Assembly: GCA_015179125.1 (NCBI GenBank)
Contig: WHVA01000245.1
Span: 62,001 to 126,000, forward strand
DNA length: 64,000 nucleotides
Origin: Gautieria morchelliformis
Lineage: Eukaryota > Basidiomycota > Agaricomycetes > Gomphales > Gomphaceae
Direction: 5' to 3'
A program made the translations under genes and the position numbers. The notes under the pieces are model-generated. The model saw only the letters and a list, made by a program, of their open reading frames with translations, made no database searches and was not told where the DNA came from. Of this stretch, positions 10,766 through 22,100 are shown one piece after another. The stretch's first letter is position 1, and the number at the start of each line of letters is the position of its first letter.

Positions 10766-11797
10766 CTACCAGTCTGTAGGGAGCTCAGGCAAGTCGTCGT
10801 CGTCTTCCTCGATCCAGAATGTCGACGCAGGGAGCAGAGGGCAGTCCTTTTCCCGTAAGTTTTTCCAGTAAGCCCTGTTATCCTCAACCGTCAGACACTC
10901 GCTACCCGAGTCGGAGTCAGAGTCACGTTCGGAATGCGACTCTGACGACGAATCCAATGGTGGAAGGGAGTCCGAAGCTGGAGAAGCCGAACAAGTCCCG
11001 TCGGGGGCCTCATCTGCAAACACCGTACTAGTCGCCTGCGGCGCAGGATTATACACCTGAGGAAGAGGACTGCCCAGAGATGGAGCCTGAGCTACAATGA
11101 GGCGATTCCCGTAGTCATGGTCTTGAGAATCCAGGATGCTAGTCCACGCGACGACGGGATACGGATCAGAGACCAGGGGTTCGGATATGAGTATGTGGGG
11201 TGCGAGGAAGGGATACTGAGAGGGAATGAACCCATGGCAGTAGTCTTTTTGGAGCCCGATATTTGGCAGGATTGACTAAGCGAGCCAGTCAGTGGGGATT
11301 GTGCGTCAGCTTAGGATTAGACATACCAAAGCCGGATCGACCCAATCAGGAGGGCCATACATGTCGAAACGACGGCGAGTTCGAAGGGCCAGCCTTCTTG
11401 CCTCGTTCACGGCTAACAAGTACAGGGCCCGACTGGCTTCGTCCTCGGTCTGGATTGGAGTGCCATGCTGAAGCGACTCTTGCGCAGAATTGCGGGAACT
11501 GGTCTTCTTCTGCATGTGCAGGGTATTAGAAGCTGTGCACCGCCACGGTGGTGAACTTGAACTCACCGCAGATGCCATCTCTGCTGCGACGTCGGGACTG
11601 ATGTCGCTAGAGACTGTCGGTAATATGGGTTGGTTCTTGGAGGACTGAGTGGAGCCGTGAGGAAGAGTGAAGGACTCTGGCGAGATACAGTAACCCACCG
11701 ATCGCCGAAGGGCGCCAGTCAACGCTGTTAGCATGATCCGGGGAACGTTAATGAGGCTCAGGCGCGCAGAGAATAGGATGGAGAAGAGGGCAGCCAT
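10766..11797 (-). CDS. Unknown protein, right copy of the inverted pair (307 aa)
   Basis: Exons on the minus strand 11797-11567, 11509-11327 and 11275-10766 give 924 nt and 307 residues. Exon and intron lengths equal the left copy except for one extra codon in the acidic tail (SERDSDSDSG against SEYSDSDSG). The second intron donor is GTATGT here and GTGTGT on the left. Substitutions include F4L and V16I. The two genes converge on the spacer. No function is recognised. Confidence 0.7.
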
Positions 11798-12103
11798 GTG
11801 GATTGTGAGATGATGTGGGAGAGTGCAGGAATGTCGCTGTGTTGTATTTTGTGTTACCAGAGGTGCAAATTATTTAAGGAGCGGGTAGGTGAGACAGCCG
11901 CAGGAGGGGGAGTCCCCGACTCTCTCCGAAGGAGAGGGAGGTCTCCTCGAACGCAATATGCGTCACACTGCGCATCTATTTGGATTCATTTTATTCGTTA
12001 AGTTATCCTGGGGGTGTTTTTAACAGTGGTGCCATAATCATTCCGCAGTGGCCCTTGTTTGCTTTACGGTGGCGGCGCTTTTCGCTGAACTTGCCTGATT
12101 TAA

Positions 12104-12253
12104 ATTGGAAATACAAATAATGTCTCGTGGGAATGCATTTTTGTCTCCGACAACCAGTCTGATGTCACGACGCGTCAGGGGGCATTGTCTCAACGCGGAA
12201 GCATTTTGGTCCCGCGTCGGCCAACGTTCTCATGAGACATTATTATGCCTTGC
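12104..12253. mobile_element. 150-bp MITE-like insertion in the right arm only
   Basis: The left arm shows the empty site. Here GATTTAA is duplicated (12097-12103 and 12254-12260) around 150 bp with subterminal inverted repeats AATAATGTCTCGTGGGAA (12116) and its partner ending at 12244, 16 of 18 matching. The element has no coding capacity. A 7-bp, possibly 8-bp, target duplication would suit a hAT-like parent. It arrived after the arms duplicated, or was not copied by conversion. Confidence 0.75.
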
Positions 12254-12468
12254 GATTTAATTAGGCTGATCAACGGAAAATAAAAATATATTCCTTCAAG
12301 GTTGATGCATGAATGATCTCCGACTTACTGCCCCACTGGTTCAGGAGGGACATAGTGTTTTGTGGGCCGTCAACGCACATGAAGCGGAACAATCATCAAC
12401 AGCGACATCGATGGTGACAGCCCCCATTTCTTGTACTCCATCGTGGTCGGATCCACGGCAACGTCTTA

Positions 12469-12799
12469 CATCAGGAAAAACGGGGGATGTTATGGAATGG
12501 TACATACGCCATGTAGGACTTGTAGGCGTGTATATAGGTTCCCCCTGTTATAATGTGCTCCATAGTGCGGGTCTAGTTTTGTAGTGTGCTGTAGGACCAC
12601 GTAGCTGCGCGCCGTGCCTACGGTGGGATACACTAGTCACATGTAATGCCGGGCAGTGTCTATGGTGGGCGAGATCCCAGGCCATATTCAATTGAGGTGA
12701 GATGTAATGCAGGTTCAGGGTTCAGGAGGCATTAGGGGATAAGATCATTTCATCATTATATATTGGTATATATACACAGGAAAAGTGGCCCTATTTATT
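12469..12799. other. Intergenic, no gene seen
   Basis: Between the right arm and the Helitron-like relic. It contains no ORF or repeat I can support. Confidence 0.4.
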
Positions 12800-14312
12800 C
12801 TTCATCGGAGGCGTCACGGATCACCGCTGCTGCTCATGCGAGCTTCGCATGGTCGAAACGCGACTTCACGCGTTCCGGAACATTGTGGAACCTGGCAGGG
12901 GGGGAGTTAGACATGGAGGACTTTGTCCGACTCGCAGGACCCGATGTAGCACAGCGAGCCCAAAACATGGCATCAAATCCATATGTGGCTGCAAAATATT
13001 TTCATACGATGTGCCGCCTCATTTTGAAAACTTATGTTTGGTGTGGAGTCGGTTGGAGGCCGTGTTCATACAACTAAAGGGACAGTGGGGGATGTCAGCG
13101 GCTACTTTGGAGTTGTGGAAGCACAGGGGAGAGGTACACTGCACCTGCACGTGGTAATGTGGCTCTTGAATGCACCTACTGCTGATGAAATGCATCAGTT
13201 GTTGTCCCAAGAAGAATTTAGAGACTGTGTACGAGCATTTATCAAGGCAAATATCCGAACACATCTTGAAGGAATGTCAACAGCCGACGAAGTTAAAGCC
13301 ATTCATCGGGAGACAGATTTGGCATATGCGCATCCACCGAACCCCGATGCAGACGACTACGATGCCCAACTCGCTGCATGGAATTTCGGCTTGTCAGGGC
13401 ACAGCAAGTGCATACATGCAAGAAGATGACATGCTTACGGTTTAATCAGCGTGGTGAGCGGGTTTGCAAGTGATGAGCCCCCTGCCCTTTGGCAGCAGAG
13501 GACTGTATTACGCTTCAGGGCATTGGACGACAAAGAGGGAATACGGGTAACTCAATGCATGGATGCCTTCTTTGATGCCTGTAGCCTGATGCAATCATGA
13601 TGTCAAGTTGCTTACTAATGGGGAGGATACGAAGGACTGCACATGGTATATCACAGGATATGAGACAAAAAATCAACAAAAATCTCACAATTGATCTGCC
13701 CTACTTGCAAGCACCATGGAATATCACTGCAATGACAGTGCCTATATTGATGATGTTCGCGAGCGTAACAAGCTGTTGTTATTTTGCTGTGCACATGCAC
13801 TTAGCCGGGAGCAAGAGCTGTCAGCGCCGCAGGTCATGTCATATTTGATGGGCTACAATGACTCAATAAAATCTCACCAATATGTGCCAATTTACTGGAG
13901 TAGTGTTGTTAGTGCTCTTATCAAGGCTCATTCTAACCTAGGCACCGCTGCAGGGAAGAGAATGTGAGTCCGTTCTGGAAGCAGAAGGCTTGGGACATAA
14001 CATTTCAAAATCATTAGAGCGGTCGGTGGTGACAGCAGAGGGGAACCCTCGGCTGTGTTAACGGACAAAGCGAGTTTGCCAGACGAAAATATGGTTGAAA
14101 ATGGACAGAGAAATGAAGACGAGGAGGAGGTGAGAACCAGCATTTTCACGGATATCTATAAACGAGCTGAGGACGTTGTCAGACACTGGAGGCAGTCACA
14201 TTAGAGATTGGACGTAGCGGGCTTACCACAAAAAGCCAAGTTCAAGACTATGCAGACTGCGGCACAGAGTTAGAGGAGATGTCTCTATTGTTTTTTCAAG
14301 TCAACACTTATG
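12800..14312 (+). pseudogene. Helitron Rep-domain relic
   Basis: Frames shift several times. One frame (to 13077) carries EDFVRLAGPDVAQRAQ and NPYVAAKYFHTM. The next (13034-13429) carries GYFGVVEAQGRGTLHLHVV, the HxH-containing block of Helitron Rep proteins. Near 13610-13970 there are remnants of the NGEDTKDxTxYITGY and HALSREQELSAPQVMSYLMG blocks, and near 14230-14310 an ELEEMSLLFFQVNTY block. Several stops interrupt it, so it is dead. The order of motifs follows Helitron RepHel proteins; the helicase half is missing here. Confidence 0.7.
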
Positions 14313-14490
14313 TCGCCACATTTACCGGCCTTTTTGGTGCCGCGGCGCATTGACGCCCGCGGACTATCCCGCGATGCGTGCACGTGACCGCTCTCTGGCA
14401 TGACGAGTCTACGGGGACCTTGCTCACCGCTCACCGCTCTTCTGCTGCTGGTGCTGGGAGACCAAGTGGGGACGCGGCTCGCACGACGCT

Positions 14491-14528
14491 GACGCTGGTG
14501 TGGCCAATCTGGGGGCCACACCAGCGTC
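14491..14528. repeat. Perfect 15-bp stem hairpin
   Basis: GACGCTGGTGTGGCC and its exact reverse complement flank an 8-base loop. A diverged second copy (stem CGCTGGTG / CACCAGCG) follows at 14562-14593. Confidence 0.85.
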
Positions 14529-14746
14529 GGGTGGGACGCAGGCAGCTTCCATCCCGCACGACGCTGGTGGGCCAATCTGGGGCCGCACCAGCGACACGCA
14601 AAACCCGCTAGGCCGTATATTCATCCCTAAAACCCACAACGCCGTATATTCTCCCCTCCCTTGCCGCTCCCACGACCGTCCGTCGCCGTCTGCGCACGCC
14701 CCCGCTGCTTCGTTGATCGTCACGCCCCGCACTGGCCTTCAGGAGC

Positions 14747-14808
14747 CAGACCTAGAGTGCGTCCGCACTGATGACACGATGCGTCGCGGGCCCCGCACTC
14801 TAGGTCTG
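14747..14808. repeat. 15-bp stem hairpin, 32-base loop
   Basis: CAGACCTAGAGTGCG (14747-14761) pairs perfectly with 14794-14808. Its role is unknown. Confidence 0.85.
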
Positions 14809-15240
14809 CACTCGGCGGCGCGCGTCCCGCTGAGCGTGCTGCGCCGGGGCCGCACTCCCTGTAGTCGAGCACGGCGAGCAGCAGCGTGCACGGCCGCGGG
14901 AGATCACACCTAAACCGGGCGTGTCCTGATCGTGCTGATTCGGTGCCCCAGCGCACGCGATGGTGGACGGTGCGCAGACGCACAGGTCCGCGACGGAGTA
15001 CCGGGATGTCAATCGTTTTTGGTGAGTGCCACCTTTCTTATTTTGACCCGTTCTTACCCCTCACACAGGTACAAAATCCCCATGCTCTCCGGACACCCAG
15101 GTTGTCGAGGGGTCGACATTCGGTTTCTGCACACACGCACGTGTACGGATCGCGCGCGACTTTCGATGGGAGGTGCTCGCTGGTCAGGAAGGAAAAATCG
15201 AAGGCGGGTCGTGGCCTGTGATCGCGCAATAACAACACGC

Positions 15241-15984
15241 GTTCAGACCGCGTTCAACTGTTATTGTTACTAGCTATTAATATCTGATTACGCGTTTTGC
15301 TTGAACGAGTCTCTGGGCCCTGACTTGTTGACTTAATAGTTATTAGTTGCTGGTAGTGTAAATTATTTGGTCTGCAAAAAGTTTGTCTGGGTGCAAATAT
15401 TTCCAACAGTGTGACATGAGCTGCGGCGGAGTTTTACCGTGTGGCATCCAGCGCAACAGAATGAATGACGAGTAGCTCGCTCAGGTCTCGATGAAATATT
15501 CTAATATCTCGTAGAGACCATCTAAGCTGTATATAAAATATATTTAATCAGACATATTTGCGCATGAGGCCTCTATTACCTCTCCCAAGCCGAAAATTTA
15601 CCGGTAAATTTTGGCGGTAAATTTAAGCAGCGCCTATGCTTATGCGCACTTATGGCTACTTATCCAGTAAATTCTCGGCTGGCAGCTTCACCTCTGAGAT
15701 TTTTTGTGTGTGTTCTGGATGCCTGTTGCAGTGACTTTGTATAGTTTTTTTATCCCCTTGCTTTTTGCAGTACTTACTATAAAAGATATATATGCCAAGG
15801 CTAATTGAGTCAAAAGTATATTCACTTGCATATCATCTCTACAATAAATCCTAGAATAATACAACTAGCAGAAGCTATTTACTCATTGGAGTTGATATAT
15901 GGATTCTCTGGAGGATAGAGAGTGTAAGAATAACAAGACTGGGGTACAAGTTCTCAATGTTTCAGCATGCGAGTGTAGGTCAAA
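15241..15984. other. AT-rich intergenic DNA with a 20-bp perfect palindrome
   Basis: No gene is seen. AAAATTTACCGGTAAATTTT at 15593-15612 is perfectly self-complementary. Related TTTACCG/CGGTAAA words recur just downstream and near 18560. Confidence 0.5.
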
Positions 15985-16273
15985 GCATCATGTCCACTAT
16001 TTCTAGCATGCTCATGCCTGATATGCAGCAGGTCTACTATTTGTACTCAATCCTGGCATGCATCAGCATAACTATTGTGGGCTCATGGCTGACACTCATG
16101 TTTTTATTTTATTTTTATTTTTTTAACGTCTTTTGGGGCAGCACCCTATGTAAGACGGTATGTACATTCTCTTCCTTGAATTGCTTCCCTCTCACCTTTG
16201 GACCTTTATCTCTGCTTTTGCTCTTAGGGCGTGGCCCCGAGCGTGTCCATGCCTTTGTGGGCGAGGTGTGTGG

Positions 16274-16730
16274 CTATTGTCTCCCCTCTTCATGCCGCCT
16301 TCTGCTTTCTCTTTTCCTTTTGTCTTCCTTCACCTGCGGGAGTGAGACGTCTCTGTACCGTTTCTCAAACCTCCTCGTATCTTGTATGTAGCCGAATAAA
16401 TATTGCAGTGCCTTGTGTCCTCCTAGTAATGTCCTTATGGATTTTGCACCTCTTCCTAGTCTCCTCTCTATCCTCTTCCTTTGCTCCCTGTATGATGGGC
16501 ACTGGAATAAGAAATGCTGTACCGTTTCTTGCACATTCCTGCATGCTGGGCACAGTGGCGATTCTGTCTTTCCGATCCTGTACAAGTGCTTGTTCAGCGG
16601 TATGTGTCCTGTCCTCAGTTGCACGAGCAGGCTGGCTTGTTTGCGTGGTATGTTCTTCGTGGTTGAGTCTTAAGTACCCCCAAAGCTTCCAGTTCACCCA
16701 GTTGAGATGAACTGCCATCGATCATAACCT
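16274..16730 (-). pseudogene. 3' fragment of a non-LTR retrotransposon (LINE)
   Basis: The minus-strand frame encodes QLRTGHIPLNKHLYRIGK followed by the C-terminal zinc-knuckle-like CPACRNVQETVQHFLFQCP, the same arrangement as the larger LINE at 27014-29889 but clearly diverged. The upstream part is frameshifted near 16620 and then lost. This is typical 5' truncation. Confidence 0.75.
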
Positions 16731-16742
16731 CGTCTCTGGAAC

Positions 16743-16928
16743 ATTCAATGGTAAGCAAGGTTTATTCTCGGAATCTAAAAGGTCAAAGGACACGTCTGAC
16801 AGCTCTCCATGGGATTCAGATTATCTCGCCATCCTATTCAATGGTAAGCAAGGTTTATTCTCAGAATCTAAAAGGTCAAAGGACACGTCTGACAGCTCTC
16901 CATGGGATTCAGATTATCTCACCATCCT
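16743..16928. repeat. 92-bp direct tandem duplication
   Basis: Units start at 16743 and 16835 with ATTCAATGGTAAGCAAGG and differ at only a couple of positions, so the duplication is recent. Confidence 0.9.
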
Positions 16929-17010
16929 CCTCTGGTCTTGTGACAAGGAGCATGGCCATTGAATCTACCTCAACGCCGCAAACTGGTTATCACCACGGTA
17001 CCGGGCTCAA

Positions 17011-17066
17011 GTTCATTGGGGACGCAACACATACATTGAAGCCACTGTCCTTTCCAACCCAAACAT
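17011..17066. repeat. LTR 3'-end fragment
   Basis: GACGCAACACATACATTGAAGCC followed by a GTCCTTTCC tail matches the conserved 3' region of the LTRs at 29895, 53575 and 59922. The rest of the LTR is missing. Confidence 0.5.
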
Positions 17067-17071
17067 AACAA

Positions 17072-18300
17072 TATATCATGTCGATTATTTCAAGCTCACG
17101 GTTGAAATGTATCTTGTTGATTATTTCAAGTGTGCTCAGGGCTGACACGCATCAAGTCAACTATTTCAGGCTGTAAGGACCCGGCCTTTGGCTGGTTACT
17201 TACCGGTATAACCCTTTTCCCGAGCCCGAGCCTTGTGATACTTGTGCCCGAGTACTTGTGATTCTAATCCTGCGCCCGAGCCCGAGCTTGAGCTCATATC
17301 CGACCTTGATCCCATGCCCAAATTCCCTTAGTTACTGATCCCATTCCATCACACATCATTTGTATATTGACTTCGCCCTGACCTCGCCCTAACCCCCTCT
17401 GAATATGCTCGCCCCTGACCCTTATCCTCGCCCGTATATAAACCCCCTTGTATGCATTCCTACTCCTCAGTCTGAAAATCAACTATCATATCTTTTGATC
17501 CTTAGTTAGTTTCTAAGCCTTCGCCTCTTTAGCCAAACCTCGCCTCTTATTCATTTACCTCCAAAGTTGGGACTTGTATGTAGGGTCGGCGCAGCACATA
17601 AGCTGAAGCCAAGTCCCTCTCCGACCTCCCTATCAGAACCTCGCTCCGTAACCTCGGACCTTACCTCGGGTTTCGCTCCCGAGCTCGGTCAACCTTACAA
17701 AGGATTGTATCGTAACACAGGCCCTCACATCATGTCAACTATTCCAAGCTCACGGCTGACATGTCAATTATTTCAAGCTCATGGTTGACATGCATCATGT
17801 CAAGTATTTCAAGCGTGCTCAGGGCTGATACGCATCAAGTCAACTATTTCAGGCATGTCAACTATTCCAAGCTCACGGGTGACATGTCAATTATTTCAAG
17901 CTCACGGCTGACGTGCATCATGTCGATTATTTCAAGTGCGCCTACACATCATGTCAAATATTTCCTACGCATCATGGCAAATATTTCAGGCCCACACATC
18001 ATGTCAATTATTCCAAGCTTGTGGCTGATGTGCATCATGTCGATTATTTCAAGTGCACTCACGGTTGACACGCATCATGTTGATTATTTCTAGCACACTC
18101 ACAGCATGTCGATTATTTCAAGTGTGCCTACGCATCATGTCAATTATTCCAAGCTTGTGGCTGATGTGCATCATGTCGATTATTTCAAGCGCACTCACAG
18201 CTGACACGCATCATGTTGATTATTTCTGGCACACTCACAGCCTGACAGGCATCCTGTTGCACTCACAGCCTGACACACATCATGTTCATTATTTCTAGTG
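17072..18300. repeat. Diverged minisatellite (about 20 units)
   Basis: The core CATCATGTCGATTATTTCAAG recurs roughly 20 times at 20-45 bp spacing, with linker words such as GCTCACGGCTGACATG. The array is split by the solo LTR at 17172-17717. A stray unit at about 15988 suggests the array once reached across the LINE fragment. It does not code. Confidence 0.8.
17172..17717 (+). mobile_element. Solo LTR, 546 bp, TSD CAGGC
   Basis: Begins TGTAAGGACCCGG and ends ATCGTAACA. CAGGC is duplicated at 17167-17171 and 17718-17722. A TATATAAA box lies at 17435, and the conserved GCACATAAGCTGAAGCC motif is near the 3' end. It is the product of recombination between the LTRs of a lost element. Confidence 0.88.
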
Positions 18301-18588
18301 TGTGGCAATGATTTTGAGATTACTCTCAAGCCTTGTATAAAAGAAAGACAACACAGAAAGGATATACAGTATATAACAGCGGTAAATCCTCTGTGCAATC
18401 ACTGGTCAAGCATCCATCACCCACATGCAAACTTTACGCTGGAATGGCCTGCGCGAAATGACTGAGCGCTAACGAAGCAAGTATCCGAGCACTATCCTGG
18501 ATACAGCGCTGCCAGCTGGTTTGATTCCGCATTTACGCGTGTTCTGAATTTACCGTGCGAACGCGGTAAATTCCGCTGAATAACATTA

Positions 18589-18665
18589 CTTATTCGCACA
18601 AGTCATTCAGGCATTCACTGTGTTCACTAATACACGATATTAATGCCTAAAAACCAATCTTGACA
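18589..18665 (+). repeat. 3' fragment of a gypsy-B family LTR
   Basis: CTTATTCGCACAAGTCATTCAGG through AATCTTGACA matches the 3' ends of the LTRs at 21047-22077, 31342-32374 and 39423-40455. The 5' part is absent. Confidence 0.75.
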
Positions 18666-19198
18666 TGTGTACACAGTGGGAGAATAGTAAGATTGTAAAA
18701 GGATATAGAGAGAATGAGATGAGAACACAACTTCGGTTGTATGCGCAAACACCATGCGCAGTGACAACAACACTAGACACCAACTGATATATCACCATCC
18801 AGTCACAAGCCTCATGGGCTAGAATAAGAGCACAATGCTGGAGATTTACTGCCTAGATTGTTATTGTACAGTAGCTAGCTATTTAACTACTTGGAACGAA
18901 GCTATACTAAGATAGAGATGGAAAGGGGATTGTGGAATGAACAAGTGCCGCCGGTGCATGATGTATGCACCGGTGCTTGAGTATGTACCTTATCATGTGG
19001 AGTTTAATATATGTATCAGGAATGATGGAGTGCCTTCCGCGCTCCATCTCGGATCTGTGCCTTGGTTGACCCTGGAACCCGGCTCAGGGTCAAAGTCACC
19101 GGTTAGAGGCGTGCGCGAGTGATAGCGTGTGTGCATGCCCTAGAGTGCACCAGGATTGCATGTGGGTGTAGATATAGAGCCAGAAGGTCATTAGGACT
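18666..19198. other. Intergenic, no gene seen
   Basis: No ORF, repeat or RNA gene recognised between the LTR fragment and the gypsy-G relic. Confidence 0.4.
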
Positions 19199-22100
19199 TT
19201 GTTAGTGGTGCATATGAATGTAAAGTTTGATTTCCCTATTCATAACACAGAATACATAATTGAGGAGGACATACCAACAACACCGAATGAAATAAAAAGT
19301 AGACCGTACCCTCTGAGGACAGGATATGAGGCCAATGCTTTCTTACTGATGCACCTAAATGTGACTGGTGTCGCTATTCAGTCCCCTGGACAAACACAAG
19401 CCAGTCGATCAATAAAGCCGCTGAAAAGGTACGACAAGGTCAATGCCGCCATAAGACCACTTACCACGAAACCTGCCATGAACACTGCCAGAGAAAACAA
19501 GGCCCTTAGAGAAACACGAAACTGGAGGGCACAAAGAAAAAGTAACTCTGATGCCCGCAATGTGGCTGCTCCTTCCAAATTTGTCACTCTGCAAGCTGAG
19601 ATGCCGGAAGAGGATACGAACCCGGAAATCGAAACACCTCAAAGGAATGAGGACCTATATTTGGCTCCACCAACCTTCGGGGAATTGGTTTCAATGTTTG
19701 ACCCTTCGTTTCAGTTTCCAGCAACACTAAAAGATTTATATGTCAAAGATGAGTTTTTCAAATTAATTGTGGAGAATTTACATGCACGCAACAACTTCCA
19801 ATGGCAGGAAGGTCTTCTATACGTAGAAATACGCGGAGAGAATCGGCTGTGCATACCTGGGGCACCCATGAGAATAAAGGAATACGGGAGTCAGTCATAT
19901 TGCATGCACATTTGTTGCTAGCACATCTAGGAGGACGAAAAACTCACTATTATTTATGGGACCACATATGGTGGCCAGGACTCTTCACAGACACAAAGGA
20001 TTTTTGCGATAGTTGCCATACATGCACTGTGGCAAAGCCAAGGAATCAAAGAGTCTATGGTTCGCTGAAACCGTTAGTGGTGCCCTCCCACCGCTGGCAA
20101 CAGGTCAGGATTGACTTCGTTGGACCCCTTCCAATGTCATTGAACAGAAACGGTGAATACGATATGATATGTGTACTGATCGACCACCTGACATCGATGG
20201 TGCATCTTGCTCCATCCAAACAGTCCTACAGCGCCAAAGAGGTCGCAGAAATGGTCTTCAATACCATATACAAGCTACACGGAATACCTGAAGTTATTGT
20301 GAGCGACAGAGATTATTTGTTCACCTCAGCCTTCTGGGGACACCTACATGCTCTCATAGGGGTTGAATTACGCATGTCCATGGCGTACCACCCCCAAACA
20401 GACAGGGCAACTGAAAGAGCTAATAGAACAATCACGTAGATGCCTCGCATAGCAGTAGCCGCAGACCAAAAAGATGGGGCAATGAAACTCCCTGTGGTTG
20501 AATTTGTGTTCAACAGTGCTCGGTCTGACACGACAGGTTTCACGCCATTTTTTCTCAACTACAGTAGCTTGCCAAGAATGATGATCTGGGACTCAGACAG
20601 AGAACTCCTTCCAGGTGTAAGATGTTTCGCACAAAAACTGAAAGATGCGCTGATGGCAGCGCATGATTCAATTGTATCACAACGAGTGAAACAAATCCAT
20701 ACCGCAAATAAAAAGAGGAGACCGGCCCCTTTTGAGGCTGGAGACTTGGTTTATCTGTTGACAGTGAATCTCAATTTACCAAGAGGAAGGGCGCGCACGC
20801 TGTCGCCTAAGTTTATTGGGCCCTACATAATTACAAAAGAAGTCGTGAACGGGACAACATATAAACTAGCCTTACCTGATGAACTGTTAGCATGGGATAT
20901 ACATCCTGTATTCCACGCTAACCTATTAAGGATACATATCGCCAACGATGACCGTCGCTTCCCAGGAAGATCAATGTCTCAGGTGACAAATCTAGAGGAC
21001 GCGCCATTAGAATGGCCTGTGAAAAGAATAGAAACTCACTGCAACTTGTCAGGACCCGTCTATTTCCCTTACCTTGCTGTCTCTACGTCCCCCCTCATTG
21101 CTCCTCCTGCATCTTCGCCTGAGTTCGCCCTACCCTCTGACCATTCCTCCTCTATGTTCGCTCCACTCACCCTTTGCCCCATTCGCCGAATGACCATTCG
21201 CTGCTCGCATCATTCGCCAGCAGGCACGCCATCAAAACACGATCAACACCCTCTACCCAGTGTGATGGTTCATCACTGGCCCCATCATCTTCTCAATCCA
21301 ACCCCTTTAGGTGTTCATATGGCCGGAGTGCATTTGTGGGACATGCTACCCATAGGTTGTGTGGGATCAACCCAACAGGCGAAGAGTCCGTGCAGGGTAG
21401 TGTATATGCAGGTCCCAAGGTGTGTTTTTGTACATAAGTACCTTCGTCCCCTTTCTTCCCTGTCGTTTCATGTTCGCACTCCTCTTCCATTCTATTGTTT
21501 CTGTGTTTCATCTATTTGTATCATGGCTGTGCAGCCCTATCCAACACTGACTCCAGACGGCCTCTTTCCTATTCACTAGCATCATATGAGCATTCGATAT
21601 AAGTAGTCTACATTTGCATGTATATTCCCCAGTTCAATTATCATACGTCCATCTTGTGAAAAACTTGACCTCGCTGTGACTATCGTCTTGAGCCCTCTCC
21701 TGTAGATTTCTATCTTCGACCAGGGGAAGACTTAAGCACCACTGGTGAGTTTTCATACTTTACCTTCGTTACCTTAGCCTTAGAACTATTCTCTATGCTG
21801 TCGGCGAAGGGCTCCGAAGGAGTGCCTTTGCCGGTGAAAGGATTGTTGCTACTTAAACAACCTTTCTGTGACACCTTGCACATTACATCGTCAAGTGCCA
21901 TGGGCTATTTTGCTATGACTGTAGACAGAGCGAGCCCCGATCAGGCAGCCCTCTTATCTTCTGAACATTTATTGGTTCACCTTATTCGCCGAATGGCACA
22001 CTTATTCGCACAAGTTATTCAGGCATTCGCTGTGTTCACTAATACACGATATTAATGCCTAAAAACCAACCTTGACACAACTCTGGAAAGAGTGCCTTGT

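Larger units (their letters stand above)
10590..12468. repeat. Large inverted duplication, right arm
   Basis: Reverse-complement partner of 8321-10037. It is longer mainly because of the 150-bp insertion at 12104-12253 plus its 7-bp target duplication. Small differences include a few bases in the gene and near 11900-11940. Confidence 0.9.
14313..15240. other. GC-rich, hairpin-rich stretch without a gene
   Basis: Composition jumps to GC-rich against AT-rich flanks. There are no stops in several frames, which produces spurious ORFs, but none has a domain. Three strong hairpins lie inside (listed separately). It may be a non-autonomous element inserted in the Helitron relic; no ends were found. 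Confidence 0.4.

Noticed and set aside
15957-16391. Hydrophobic plus-strand ORF of 144 codons, apparently a membrane protein
   Set aside because: Mostly antisense to the LINE zinc-knuckle frame and composed of Leu/Phe/Ser runs produced by its complement.
17072-18300. Regularly spaced short repeats that could look like a CRISPR array
   Set aside because: Units diverge strongly, spacing is irregular, spacers repeat one another, and the context is a eukaryotic genome.
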